From Acidobacteriota bacterium (GTDB lineage Bacteria > Acidobacteriota > Blastocatellia > Pyrinomonadales > Pyrinomonadaceae), in NCBI GenBank assembly GCA_016703965.1, contig JADJBB010000004.1:434001-498000 (forward strand): DNA of 64,000 bases, given 5' to 3'. This document shows, piece by piece, positions 42,003 to 50,815 of the stretch (the first letter of the stretch is position 1; every line of letters begins with the position of its first letter). The translations under genes were made by a program, and so were the position numbers. Under the pieces are notes generated by a model, which worked only from the letters and a program-made list of their open reading frames with translations, was not told where the DNA came from and did no database searches.

Positions 42003-44825
42003 TTATTCCTGAGCAACAAAATCGAGGTCTGACAGAGTATCGAATACCTGTATCACCCTTGTACCAAAGGAGTAACGGCGGGATTTAATACTCATTACAA
42101 GCGAGGAACCAACTTCAACGTCCTCAAAGCGGTAGAAACCGAATGAACCCGTGACGGCCGTCCTCTGTATGCCGTACTGATCGGTCATTATTACGGTCGC
42201 GTTTCTTACACCGCGGCCGTCAGACGTCGTAACACGGCCCGAGACCTCGACGCCTGCCGCCGTTGACGGCAGCAGTTCGATTCCCCAACCGCCTTTTACT
42301 TCGCCATTGACGACTTCCGGCGTAAGCGGCCGCGCTACACCATTGTCATCACGGACATAAAGGTTCCATACCCCGTTGGCTGTTGCACCCGCAAATGTGC
42401 CGTACAATGTCTGTCCGGCAGGACGCGTCGCAACGCAGCCTGGTTCAACATATGGCCCAACCGGAGCTGGAGCCGGGAAGTTAGAAACCGGTGTTTCACA
42501 AGTAGTTGGCTTGAATGCTCCTGTAACAAGCGGGCCTGCGTCAGGAAGTACACCAGCCGGGAAATCCGCGAGTGTCAGTGTGACCGCTCCTGACTCGGTG
42601 ATAGCCGCCGGTCCGCCCACGTCGCCAACAACTACATATTTGGCACCCGTCGGGCTGACAAGAAGGACGTCAAGGTTGTCAGGATTCGCCGTGTAAAGAT
42701 CATACAAAGTTACGCGTACTCTAAAGACATTCGTCGTTGCACCCGTTACATTGATCGGTGACGGATAAAGCCCGGCAGCAGTGCCCTGGATAATGGAGAT
42801 CGCCGCATTATTACGGAACTGGTTAGCCGTGTCGTTTATCGTAAGCACGGCAGTTGTCGGAGCGATGATGCCCGTTCCGTTGCTAGCATTGGTCAGCGAC
42901 AGATTCACCGTCTCATTAACATCTACAAGCAGGTCTCCGCACAACGGTACCGAAACGGTAGCCGATGCCGCATTAGCAGCAAAAGTAACTACCTGACTGG
43001 TCGTCTGATAGTCGGCACCGGTGACGCAGGTCGCTCCCGCGGTCGCAGTTCCACCTGCCACGGTACTGAAGGTTACCGTCGAAGTACCGGTTGTAACACC
43101 CGTTCGGTTGATCGTGATAACCGCGGACTGCGATTCATCGTCACGGTAAGTAGCCGAACTGAAAGCAACGAAAGTTGTCGGCGTCGGCGTCGGCGTCGGC
43201 GTTGGTGTCGGCGTCGCCGTAGGTGCTGGCGTCGGCGTCGGCGTCGGCGTCGCGGTCGGAGCCGGTGTCGGTGTCGGTGTCGGCGTTGGTGTCGGCGTCG
43301 GGGTTGGTGCCGGGGTTGGGGTTGGCGTCGGAGTTGGCGCCGGGGTTGGTGTCGGGGTTGGCGTTGGAACTCCCGCTACCGTGTTCGTATCCGTCGCCGA
43401 ATTATTTCCCGGGGTCGGATCCGTCACGCCCGCAGGTGCCGCAACGGTTGCCGTATTTACTACCGTACCGGTGGCATTCGCAGCGATCGTCGCGACGACG
43501 CTAAAAGTAACTGAACCTCCCGAAGGCAGATTCACCGAAGCACTAATATTTCCTGTTCCATTAGCTGCAGGACATGAACCGCCTCCCGCCGCGACACATG
43601 TCCATGTAGCTCCGGAGATTCCCGCAGGAAAAGTATCAGTAACGGTGGCCCCAACAACCGGGTCTGGGCCCGCATTCGATGCAACGATCGTGTAGGTTGT
43701 TGTTGCTCCAGGGGCTACCGAGGCAACACCGTCTGTTTTCGTGATACCAAGATTGGCTGAACCGCCCGTTGCACTGAACGGGATCGCTAGTCCATCGATT
43801 CCAAGTGTTCCGTCACCGACCACACCAAGTAGCGTTGCCGCTCCGGTTGCAAGGTTGATCCTGTAAAGAGTCGGAGTACTGTCAACAAAAAGAGATGCGT
43901 AAGCAAGATCGGTACCCTGCTGGATATCAAATCCGCCGAATGCCGTCGGATTGACACCTAACGGTCCAATAGTCGTTACCTGGCCAGTGTTTGGAGAAGG
44001 TGTGCCGTTAGGGCCACCGATCCGAACAAGCGTGTTCCGGTCTGAGTCAATACCGTACAAGGTCGTTGTCGTGGCCGTCGAGGTATTATTCGTGTAAGCC
44101 ACATGAACAATATTTGGGCTTGCTCCAAATCCAGGGTCGCCGGCGACATACGCAAGCGTCGTGTCGGTACCGGCAAGCGTTCCGTCGATCGGGTTGAGGC
44201 GTCTATTGTTGTCGGCATCTCCAACCTGACGAATACGGTCAACCGTTGGGTTAAAATCTAGTCCGGTAAAACTGTCTATAGTGGTAGGTACTGTGTTTGC
44301 CGCCACCGAGGTAACCGCTCCCGTCGTAGTGTTGATCGTCACGACACGGTCCGTTCCCGGGAATCCTTTACTTGCTGTTCCGTATAGCACCCCACCTAGA
44401 GGGCGATAATCGATGCTCGAAACAAACTCATTATTGGCGGTGTCGAGGCCCGTAACCGGAATATTCGACAAGATAACATCCGGAGTGTTCGCATTAAAGC
44501 TAATAAGGCTATCCGAAAAGAAATCATAAGCAAAGATCACAGGGTTAGCCTGAACCGCATCCGGTGCGTCAGGTTGCGCCGCCGATTCAGTCACAGGCCC
44601 CATCTGGGCTTCATGCTGCTGATCCAACAGATAGCGCTCTAGCTTGGCCGGTGACAGTCCTGAAAGATCTCTGTTAGCCGTCGTTACCGACTTCACTCCC
44701 CTCGTGACCCGTTGCGCGTTAATGCGCCACGTCAAGATGCCAAATACCGCAAGGCTCAGCATCACGCTGAGCAGTAGAAATGCTTTACGATTTAAAGCAA
44801 TGATCGACCCGTTAATTTTTCTCAT
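42003..44825 (-). CDS. Modular secreted surface protein with DUF4394 and shared C-terminal module
   Basis: The ATG at 44825 opens a signal/anchor segment (IIALNRKAFLLLSVMLSLAV) and is preceded by a GGGGAG ribosome site; a longer frame upstream is not protein-like. Mature part: a DUF4394-like domain (about 85-352), a DUF11-like repeat (about 353-480), a long Pro-Thr linker (about 482-553), Calx-beta (about 553-673), a P-domain-like module (about 675-855) and a carboxypeptidase-regulatory domain to residue 940. The modules from Calx-beta on match the giant protein at 34010 closely, including the ending DFVAQE/DFVGQE. The function is probably surface binding. Confidence 0.82.
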   Translation of the reverse strand: MRKINGSIIALNRKAFLLLSVMLSLAVFGILTWRINAQRVTRGVKSVTTANRDLSGLSPAKLERYLLDQQHEAQMGPVTESAAQPDAPDAVQANPVIFAYDFFSDSLISFNANTPDVILSNIPVTGLDTANNEFVSSIDYRPLGGVLYGTASKGFPGTDRVVTINTTTGAVTSVAANTVPTTIDSFTGLDFNPTVDRIRQVGDADNNRRLNPIDGTLAGTDTTLAYVAGDPGFGASPNIVHVAYTNNTSTATTTTLYGIDSDRNTLVRIGGPNGTPSPNTGQVTTIGPLGVNPTAFGGFDIQQGTDLAYASLFVDSTPTLYRINLATGAATLLGVVGDGTLGIDGLAIPFSATGGSANLGITKTDGVASVAPGATTTYTIVASNAGPDPVVGATVTDTFPAGISGATWTCVAAGGGSCPAANGTGNISASVNLPSGGSVTFSVVATIAANATGTVVNTATVAAPAGVTDPTPGNNSATDTNTVAGVPTPTPTPTPAPTPTPTPTPAPTPTPTPTPTPTPTPAPTATPTPTPTPAPTATPTPTPTPTPTPTTFVAFSSATYRDDESQSAVITINRTGVTTGTSTVTFSTVAGGTATAGATCVTGADYQTTSQVVTFAANAASATVSVPLCGDLLVDVNETVNLSLTNASNGTGIIAPTTAVLTINDTANQFRNNAAISIIQGTAAGLYPSPINVTGATTNVFRVRVTLYDLYTANPDNLDVLLVSPTGAKYVVVGDVGGPAAITESGAVTLTLADFPAGVLPDAGPLVTGAFKPTTCETPVSNFPAPAPVGPYVEPGCVATRPAGQTLYGTFAGATANGVWNLYVRDDNGVARPLTPEVVNGEVKGGWGIELLPSTAAGVEVSGRVTTSDGRGVRNATVIMTDQYGIQRTAVTGSFGFYRFEDVEVGSSLVMSIKSRRYSFGTRVIQVFDTLSDLDFVAQE
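43174..43370. repeat. GGCGTC/GGTGTC hexamer microsatellite encoding a Pro-Thr linker
   Basis: About 200 nt of near-tandem GGCGTCGGTGTC-type hexamers encode alternating Pro-Thr or Ala-Pro-Thr residues. Such a repeat can expand or contract by slippage in whole hexamers and change linker length without breaking the frame. Confidence 0.85.
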
Positions 44826-45143
44826 GATTATTATTCGAAACTCCCCTAAATAATGATGCCTTGCGGCAACTATAGTAACGATCTCCAGAAATGTATTGAT
44901 GGATATTTTCTGAGAATCACAGTTCCGCTCGCAGGCGTTGTTAGGCCTCCACGGCGGCGGCATGAATTGATAAAGTTCTCACCTGTTGCGAGAAATCCTT
45001 TCTCTCGTCTTAAGATATTATCAAAAGCCTTTAAAGCAGGGCACAAAGGTGTCTTGATTATATTCTTAATCTTAAGCACACGTCAATAACTTTATACTCT
45101 AGTTTAAACAAAGTTTGGCGTATACAACCGTGCTCTTGCTGGG
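44826..45143. other. 318-nt upstream region of the DUF4394 surface-protein gene
   Basis: It holds the GGGGAG ribosome site, a leader of about 225 nt without an obvious ORF or known RNA fold, and the promoter listed at 45057. Confidence 0.6.
45057..45086 (-). promoter_or_regulatory. Sigma-70 promoter for the DUF4394 surface-protein gene
   Basis: On the minus strand TTGACG and TATAAT are separated by 18 nt. Predicted start to ATG is about 225 nt, matching the long leader of the giant paralogue. Confidence 0.62.
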
Positions 45144-46382
45144 TCAGGCATAGGATCGGGATTCCGATCTGACCATCATCAACATAAAAACTGCGAGAAT
45201 CGATACGCAAGAGCTAAAAATAAATGCAGTTGACGCTCCATAGTGGTTCCAGATCAAGCCGAATAAGAGCGAGGCAGGAAAAACCGTAATCCCGAAAGCA
45301 AGGTTGTAAAGTCCGTATGCGGTACCGCGCTTTTCTTTCGGAACCATGTCGGCGACAAAAGCCTTTTCAACGCCTTCGGTCAGACCGAAGTACGTTCCAT
45401 ATATGATAAACAAAATCCAGCATTGCCATGCCGAGCTCACAAAAGCAAACCCGATATAAACCACGGCGTAGATTATCCACCCAACAATAATTAGTGTCCT
45501 GCGGCCGAACCGATCGGACAGATCACCGCCGACCAGTGAGCTGACAACCTTGCTGAAATGAAGTGTCATCCACAAAAGCGGAAGGACAACCGGCGATATT
45601 CCCGCATCTGAGGCTCGCAGGAGGAGAAATGCATCAGTCGAATTCGACAATGTAAAAACAGCTATAACAACGAGGAAGCGTTTGAAATTTGGATCAAACC
45701 CTTTCAGCGAGAGATTTGGCGGCGGGGCCGTATCTTCAATTGACTTTGGCTGTTCCCGAACAACGAACGCAATTATGAGGAGGCCGATAACAACTGGCAC
45801 CGACGCGAACAGAAAAACCTGCTGATACTCACTGATCGTCGGATTCTTAGTGTCGGCTGCAAAAATGAGCAGCAATAAAAATCCCGCTATCGGTCCAAAA
45901 ACAGCTCCAAGATGATCTGCGGCTCGATTGAATCCGAAAGCAAACCCACGCTGCCCCGTCGGAACGCTCTCCGCGATCAGTGCATCTCGCGGAGCTCCGC
46001 GAATTCCCTTCCCGACGCGATCTGCCATCCTAACTACGAGGACCTGCGGCCAGGTTGTTACAAACGCCAGGAACGGCCGCATGACCGCGGCCAGGGAATA
46101 GCCGAGAAAGACGGGAAGTTTTCGCGATCCAAAACGATCGCTGAAATATCCCGAGGCAAGTTTTAATAGACTCGCAATAGATTCTGCAAACCCCTCGATA
46201 AGGCCGATGGCAAATGGTGATGCTCCTAGGCTCAGGGCAAGGAACGCTGGAAGGAGTGGATAAATTATCTCGCTTGATGTGTCATTCAGAAGGCTGACGG
46301 CGCTGAGAGCAAGAACATTTCGCGGCAGGGCTCGGTATCGCTTCCATCGGCCGTTAGATGTTTCGGTAGGCGGTTCGGCCAT
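45144..46382 (-). CDS. Major facilitator superfamily transporter
   Basis: This 412-residue protein has about 12 membrane segments. The N-terminal half carries LLNDTSSEIIYPLLPAF and the typical MFS loop DRVGKGIRGAPRDALIAES, seen in a broad family of efflux and drug/H+ antiporters. A second copy-like loop is DLSDRFGRRTL. The substrate is unknown. It is the last gene in a small operon with yacG and a membrane protein (gap 12 nt). Confidence 0.85.
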   Translation of the reverse strand: MAEPPTETSNGRWKRYRALPRNVLALSAVSLLNDTSSEIIYPLLPAFLALSLGASPFAIGLIEGFAESIASLLKLASGYFSDRFGSRKLPVFLGYSLAAVMRPFLAFVTTWPQVLVVRMADRVGKGIRGAPRDALIAESVPTGQRGFAFGFNRAADHLGAVFGPIAGFLLLLIFAADTKNPTISEYQQVFLFASVPVVIGLLIIAFVVREQPKSIEDTAPPPNLSLKGFDPNFKRFLVVIAVFTLSNSTDAFLLLRASDAGISPVVLPLLWMTLHFSKVVSSLVGGDLSDRFGRRTLIIVGWIIYAVVYIGFAFVSSAWQCWILFIIYGTYFGLTEGVEKAFVADMVPKEKRGTAYGLYNLAFGITVFPASLLFGLIWNHYGASTAFIFSSCVSILAVFMLMMVRSESRSYA

Positions 46383-46394
46383 AAAGGAAGATCG

Positions 46395-46643
46395 TTATCG
46401 CGGGCGTGTTGCTTTCGGACGTTCGGAACCGCCGCTTCCGCTGAAAGCCCAAAGAGCGATGCTCCCGGCTACCGCAATGGCGAGAATAACAGCGACGATC
46501 ACCATTCGAAACGCCATCTTCACTGTCTTTTTCAGCATTTTGAACGCAATAAAGGCGGCCGCCAGGAGTACCAGGAAAAATACCACGGCGGCAACCACGC
46601 CAACTCCGCCTGCGATCGGTGCGACGTCGAGAAAAATACTCAT
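46395..46643 (-). CDS. Small membrane protein, 82 residues
   Basis: It has two hydrophobic segments (about 10-33 and 44-68) and a basic C-terminus (RPKATRPR). I do not recognise it. Its ATG overlaps the stop codon of yacG by 4 nt (ATGA), and it precedes the MFS transporter gene by 12 nt, so the three are likely co-translated. Confidence 0.6.
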   Translation of the reverse strand: MSIFLDVAPIAGGVGVVAAVVFFLVLLAAAFIAFKMLKKTVKMAFRMVIVAVILAIAVAGSIALWAFSGSGGSERPKATRPR

Positions 46644-46843
46644 ATACTTCGATCTTCGGACGCTTTTTCAATGGCGTCTATATCTTCGTCCGATAAGGTC
46701 TCGGTTTCGCTTGGTATAGCAAACTCCTCATCGGCCCAGGCACCAAAATCAAGCAGTTTGCACCGCTCCGAACAAAACGGGCGGAACTCGTTACCGGTAA
46801 ATTCTGTTTCCCGCCCGCAATGCGGGCACTTCACGATTGGCAT
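46640..46843 (-). CDS. yacG: YacG-type zinc-ribbon protein
   Basis: This 67-residue protein has the four-cysteine zinc ribbon of YacG: KCPHCG and FCSERCKLLD. It ends in an acidic tail (LSDEDIDAIEKASED). YacG binds the GyrB C-terminal region and inhibits DNA gyrase in E. coli. The start at 46843 is chosen because the zinc ribbon begins there; the longer frame adds residues with no resemblance. It overlaps the following gene by 4 nt. Confidence 0.78.
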   Translation of the reverse strand: MPIVKCPHCGRETEFTGNEFRPFCSERCKLLDFGAWADEEFAIPSETETLSDEDIDAIEKASEDRSI

Positions 46844-46905
46844 AAGAAGGTTTAGGATACCAAAAGCAGACCTCGAACATCGAACCTGCACTTTATTTCA
46901 ACGAA

Positions 46906-46949
46906 CAAATACGTTTTCATAAACGTATTTGATGCAGGAATCTTGCATC
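46906..46949. promoter_or_regulatory. Two successive hairpins upstream of the phasin-like gene
   Basis: The first has perfect 11-bp arms CAAATACGTTT / AAACGTATTTG (46906-46931, 4-nt loop). The second is GATGCA / TGCATC (46931-46949, 7-nt centre). They stand between the divergent yacG and the 46965 gene and end 16 nt before its ATG. They could be an operator pair or leader structure. Confidence 0.6.
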
Positions 46950-46964
46950 TAAAGGAACAAAGTT

Positions 46965-47948
46965 ATGAGCGACTATAAAGAAAGATTTGAACGCTGGCAG
47001 AAAAAAGCGACCGAGAAATTTGAGGAGATCGACGCCCAGCTCGGCCTGAAGGATAAGATCGAAGGCGGCGCCCGCGTTGTCGTCGAGACCGCCCGAACCG
47101 GAGCTGACCGAATCAAGACCGAAGCCGAAAAAACAGACGTCGGAAGACGGGCTGTGAAGGTTGCTGAGGATGTGGTCGGAACCGCGACCGACACCGCCAA
47201 AACCGCTTGGAATGTAAGTGAACCACTTCGTGATGTTGCGGCTGATGCGGGAACCAAGGCCGGCGGAGCCGTTGCTGATGCAGCAGGCAGAGCGGGTGAT
47301 CTTTTTGACGATGCGGTCGACTCGGTCGGATCGAACGCGAAGCGCGTCTCTAAGGTTGTTGGATTTGGGGCGGGTTTGTCTTCAACGCTCGATTCGGCTC
47401 TGCGATCTGCCAAAAAAGCGACAGAATGGGTTCAGGATGATCCTTTACGTGCGGCCACCACGGGCGTTTCGATGGCTATCGGTGCGGGGCTGGGAGTCGT
47501 GTTCACGGGAATCAGCTCACATTGGCTTTTGAACTCTGCTCTTCCTACCTACTCGGTCAAAAAGGTCGCGCAGGAATTCGACGCATATCTAAAGCGCCGC
47601 GAAGATATGATCGCCAAAGGCCAGCTTTCAGATGCAGATACAGAGCGGGTGAAGTTTGAGCGAGACATAGCTAAACGAGTCGGGGCACCACTTCTTGGGG
47701 CTTTTTCCTTTGCCTCGGGCGCGGTCATGATGAGCAACGTCCTTAATCCCGCCGCCGTCACTGGCTTCCCGCTCGGCAACATCATTGGCGGCAATCCTCT
47801 GCTCGAAGGAGTCTGGTTCTTCGGCAACGGAATGGTCTGCTTTAAGACAAGCTATGATTTCTTTATGATCGCCCTCGATGGGCAGGAAGACGTAGAAAAT
47901 ATGGTGCGGGAGATCAAAGGGTTACTGCCCCAGGCTGTTTCAGCCTAA
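46965..47948 (+). CDS. Phasin/apolipoprotein-like amphipathic helical protein with a membrane-associated C-terminus
   Basis: This 327-residue protein starts with a charged coiled coil (MSDYKERFERWQKKATEKFEE) followed by a long amphipathic Ala/Val/Asp-rich helical region (about 40-150), as in phasins, stress or lipid-associated proteins. The C-terminal half has several hydrophobic segments (about 170-195, 240-260, 275-300). I do not recognise the family. AAAGGA is the ribosome site. It overlaps the convergent site-2-protease gene by 4 nt. Two hairpins precede it. Confidence 0.6.
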   Translation: MSDYKERFERWQKKATEKFEEIDAQLGLKDKIEGGARVVVETARTGADRIKTEAEKTDVGRRAVKVAEDVVGTATDTAKTAWNVSEPLRDVAADAGTKAGGAVADAAGRAGDLFDDAVDSVGSNAKRVSKVVGFGAGLSSTLDSALRSAKKATEWVQDDPLRAATTGVSMAIGAGLGVVFTGISSHWLLNSALPTYSVKKVAQEFDAYLKRREDMIAKGQLSDADTERVKFERDIAKRVGAPLLGAFSFASGAVMMSNVLNPAAVTGFPLGNIIGGNPLLEGVWFFGNGMVCFKTSYDFFMIALDGQEDVENMVREIKGLLPQAVSA

Positions 47949-48970
47949 TTGATCTGGATCGGGAACGGGACGAAGCAAAGAAAAAAGATTACCAGCGTCA
48001 GAAACGCGACCAGCTTCCGTTTTAGGTCAAGCGGGGTCTCGTCAATTGGCCGCGGGTGCTTTATACGCATCATTATCCCGAGAATGATCGCAATAAGAAA
48101 ACCGCTCGGACTGCCATACAAATAAAGCCCAAAAACTGACAAAGTTGCCATGACCGGAAACGCAATGCGGCCGGTCCAGTAATGTACCTTTTCCCCGAAG
48201 ACCGCATATATCGCGTGGCCACCGTCGAGTTGCCCGGACGGAATAAGATTCAGGGCGGTGACAAGCAGGCCCACCCACGCGGCGAAATAGAAGGCATTTC
48301 CAACGCCAAATGCCGGATCCTGTCCAAACGCCGCTCCTAATAACCTCATCAGCAGCGGATCTGAAAACGCCAGTCCGCTTGGATTCGCAAGCTGTTCCGG
48401 CAGCGCCGGCTCCATTGTCGCGATGCCAAGTACCGCAATGGGCAGTAGAGCTATGAATCCCGCGATCGGCCCTGCGACACCTATATCAAAAACGGCCCGC
48501 CTCGAGGGCATCGGAGACAGGATCTTGATGAACGCCCCAAAAGTTCCAGCCGGCCCGATCATCGGCGGTGTTGGAATAAAGAATGGGAGCGTCGCGTCCA
48601 CTCGATATAGCCTGCATGCTACATAGTGGCCCATTTCGTGGCTGATCAGAATAAAGAGAAGAGACAGCGAGAAGCTGAGTCCATATTGAAGATGGCCAGG
48701 AACGGTGAACAGGGCATTAACTGCATCGCTGATCAGAAATGCATACTTCGCCGGAAGTGCCAGAAGCAGCTGTAAAAACTCCTGGAGGTTTTGTGGATCG
48801 GCTTCCGGCAGTGTCTGATACGGGCCAAACGGAAAGAGCGAACCAGAGATCGTTACCGTGCAAAACGTAACACCGAGAAGCAGAATATGCTTGATCCAGG
48901 TACGAGTTGTCGGCCTCATTGATGGCCGTTCGTAGTAATACTGCTGCTCGATCTTGTCTGGTTCGGTCAT
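47945..48970 (-). CDS. Site-2 protease (M50 family) membrane metallopeptidase
   Basis: This 341-residue protein has about six membrane segments. The zinc motif is HEMGHYVACRLY (H-E-x2-H) at about residue 110. The second metal motif is a SGQLDGGHAIYAV variant of N-P-D-G, in the LIPSGQLDGGH stretch near residue 240. Site-2 proteases cleave membrane-spanning substrates, often anti-sigma factors. The substrate is unknown. No regulatory partner is adjacent. Confidence 0.88.
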   Translation of the reverse strand: MTEPDKIEQQYYYERPSMRPTTRTWIKHILLLGVTFCTVTISGSLFPFGPYQTLPEADPQNLQEFLQLLLALPAKYAFLISDAVNALFTVPGHLQYGLSFSLSLLFILISHEMGHYVACRLYRVDATLPFFIPTPPMIGPAGTFGAFIKILSPMPSRRAVFDIGVAGPIAGFIALLPIAVLGIATMEPALPEQLANPSGLAFSDPLLMRLLGAAFGQDPAFGVGNAFYFAAWVGLLVTALNLIPSGQLDGGHAIYAVFGEKVHYWTGRIAFPVMATLSVFGLYLYGSPSGFLIAIILGIMMRIKHPRPIDETPLDLKRKLVAFLTLVIFFLCFVPFPIQIN

Positions 48971-49073
48971 GCAATTAATAAAAAGATCGCAGATGCGATA
49001 GCCAGCGCTTGTTCGCGCGGCTTCACGTACCTACGATCGGAAACCTTACCAGATAATACTAAACTTGGGCTGA

Positions 49074-49349
49074 CTAATCGACCGCCTTGGCTGAAAGCTC
49101 CTTTCCTGGCTTAAATCTGATGGTCTTGCCTGCCGGAATCGGGACTTCTTTTCCGGTTCTTGGGTTTCGGCCGACACCGCGCTTTCGAGCTTTCACGACG
49201 AAGACGCCGAACCCACGCAATTCGATGCGCTTGCCATTGGCCAATGCATCCTTCATCGCATCAAATAGCGAATCAACCACCTGTTCTGCTTTCTGCTTTG
49301 GGACGCCCGTTCGGTCTGCGACGAGATTAACAATGTCAAGCTTGATCAT
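49074..49349 (-). CDS. HU-family DNA-binding protein
   Basis: This 91-residue protein fits HU/IHF: VNLVADRTGVPKQKAEQVVD, RIELRGFGVF and RKRGVGRNPRTGKEVPIP, where the beta-arm contains the conserved RNPRTG and Pro residue. It is a nucleoid protein that bends DNA non-specifically. A strong ribosome site (AAGGAGG, 5 nt before the ATG) and a consensus-like promoter are present. Single copy in the window. Confidence 0.95.
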   Translation of the reverse strand: MIKLDIVNLVADRTGVPKQKAEQVVDSLFDAMKDALANGKRIELRGFGVFVVKARKRGVGRNPRTGKEVPIPAGKTIRFKPGKELSAKAVD

Positions 49350-49412
49350 TATTTCCTCCTTTTTGAAAACGGAAACACGCGAGAGAGAGACTAAAACTTA
49401 AAACGTGTAGGA

Positions 49413-49442
49413 ATCATAGTCCTGTAAGTCTCCCGCTGTCAA
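49413..49442 (-). promoter_or_regulatory. Sigma-70 promoter for the HU gene
   Basis: On the minus strand AATCTTGACA is followed after 18 nt by TATGAT. The predicted transcript has a leader of about 55 nt. The -35 is identical in 10 nt to those of the BlaI and giant-protein genes. Confidence 0.7.
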
Positions 49443-49599
49443 GATTTTGCGTTAAATTTACATGGTTATTTTTTCAAAGCTATTCGATACCCAATAACTG
49501 ACATCAAAGGCGCTCTTAAACGCGGTTTTTTTTACTTCGTAGCCTACCTCAAAAATGCTAGAATCGGGTCACGTTTTATTTCGTAAGAGGTCATAAATT

Positions 49600-50193
49600 A
49601 TGCGTTGGAGAGACCAGAGGCAGAGCGATAACGTGGAAGATCGCAGAGGAATGGGCGGTCGCGGGGTTGCTATCGGTGGCTAACTAGTACTGTTCAGCGG
49701 ACAGATCTCATCCGCGTGCGGGTACGCGAGCGCGGCAACCGGGCCATTCTATTGCCCGGGTGATCAAAAACTGTATCTGGATTTCGCTTTCTTCGACGAG
49801 CTTAGGCGTGAGTTCAAGGCACCGGGCGATTTCGCACAGGCTTACGTTATTGCACATGAATTCGGTCACCACATCCAAAATCTGACTGGGGTTATGGACA
49901 AGGTCCAACGCGCGGGCGAGAATAATCGTCTCTCTGTTGCACTCGAACTGCAGGCCGACTGTTACGCCGGTATTTGGGCGAACTTCGCCGCTAAGCAGGG
50001 CCGGGTCGAAGCGGGCGATGCCGAGGAGGCGGTAAGGGCAGCAGCTGCCGTTGGTGACGATATGATACAGAAGCGCACACAGGGATATGTCGTGCCTGAT
50101 TCATTCACCCACGGATCAGCCCAGCAGCGAATGCAGTGGTTTGCAAAAGGTATGCAGTCCGGTGATATGAAACAGTGTCAGACGTTCAAATAG
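49600..50193 (+). pseudogene. YpfJ-type neutral zinc metallopeptidase gene with an internal deletion
   Basis: The first 27 codons (MRWRDQRQSDNVEDRRGMGG, continuing to AIGG) match the family N-terminus. A TAA stop follows at 49681. Directly after it, in the same frame, the sequence reads LVLFSGQISSACGYA and then the catalytic domain with AHEFGHH (H-E-x2-H), ELQADCYAG and the rest to the C-terminus at 50193. The missing middle (membrane segment and about 100 residues of linker) is normally between these parts. The simplest reading is a deletion that joins the two parts and creates the stop. The catalytic half has no obvious new start. An assembly error cannot be excluded. Confidence 0.82.
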
Positions 50194-50200
50194 CACCGGA

Positions 50201-50731
50201 TCAAGCGGCAAACGGCCGACCGTACAATTCCTGATAGACCCAGCCCAGAAATCTCACTTCGGCCGTACAAAGAGTTTCGAGCCAGCAGCTAGTTAGGTAA
50301 ATACGTTTTTCCGCGTTCGTCGTCAGCTTCTGCGATTTCAGAAGCGCAGACGCATCGAGATCGGCATCCAACCTGTAAGATTCAGCGATCTCGGTCTTGG
50401 TCTTGTGCGATTCCTGAATTGCTTCAAGCAAACTCGAAAGCCATATCTGCAATTTCTCCTCGGTATCATTTTCCGCAAGAGCCTGGATAGCTCCGACCGC
50501 GAATCTCGCCTCGGCATTTTCAAACGGATAGGTCGAAATGCCGTTAACCTTATCCTCCTGCTGCTTCCATTGAAAAAGCTCGTCCGAATTCGGATGGCGA
50601 ACCCTCGCAGTACGCTCGTCAAAATTCAGAAACCACTCGAGAATATCCGCGAGCGAACCTACATCCGGCTTCCCCTGCGGATCGAGGCGAAGTTTTGGCG
50701 GCTGATTTGCAGCCTCTTTAGTGTTTGCCAT
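50201..50731 (-). CDS. Hypothetical helical protein
   Basis: I do not recognise this 176-residue protein. It is predicted to be soluble and mainly helical, with no signal or membrane segment. Segments include DILEWFLNFDERTARVRHPN, a Trp/Leu-rich middle, and YLTSCWLETLCTAEVRFLGW. It is convergent with the broken metallopeptidase gene (8 nt apart) and divergent from the channel gene. Confidence 0.55.
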   Translation of the reverse strand: MANTKEAANQPPKLRLDPQGKPDVGSLADILEWFLNFDERTARVRHPNSDELFQWKQQEDKVNGISTYPFENAEARFAVGAIQALAENDTEEKLQIWLSSLLEAIQESHKTKTEIAESYRLDADLDASALLKSQKLTTNAEKRIYLTSCWLETLCTAEVRFLGWVYQELYGRPFAA

Positions 50732-50774
50732 AGATTCTATTTCATCACCAAATCGTACCTAAAACCAGTCAGTT

Positions 50775-50804
50775 TTTACATTTCCAAACCGCGACCGCTA
50801 TAAT
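50775..50804 (+). promoter_or_regulatory. Sigma-70 promoter for the Kir channel gene
   Basis: TTTACA and a perfect TATAAT are separated by 18 nt. The -10 ends 11 nt before the GTG start, so the leader is only a few nucleotides long. Confidence 0.65.
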
Positions 50805-50815
50805 CGAATCACACC

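Noticed and set aside
43174..43370. CRISPR-like repeat pattern
   Set aside because: The repeats are hexamers with no spacers and encode a Pro-Thr linker within a gene.
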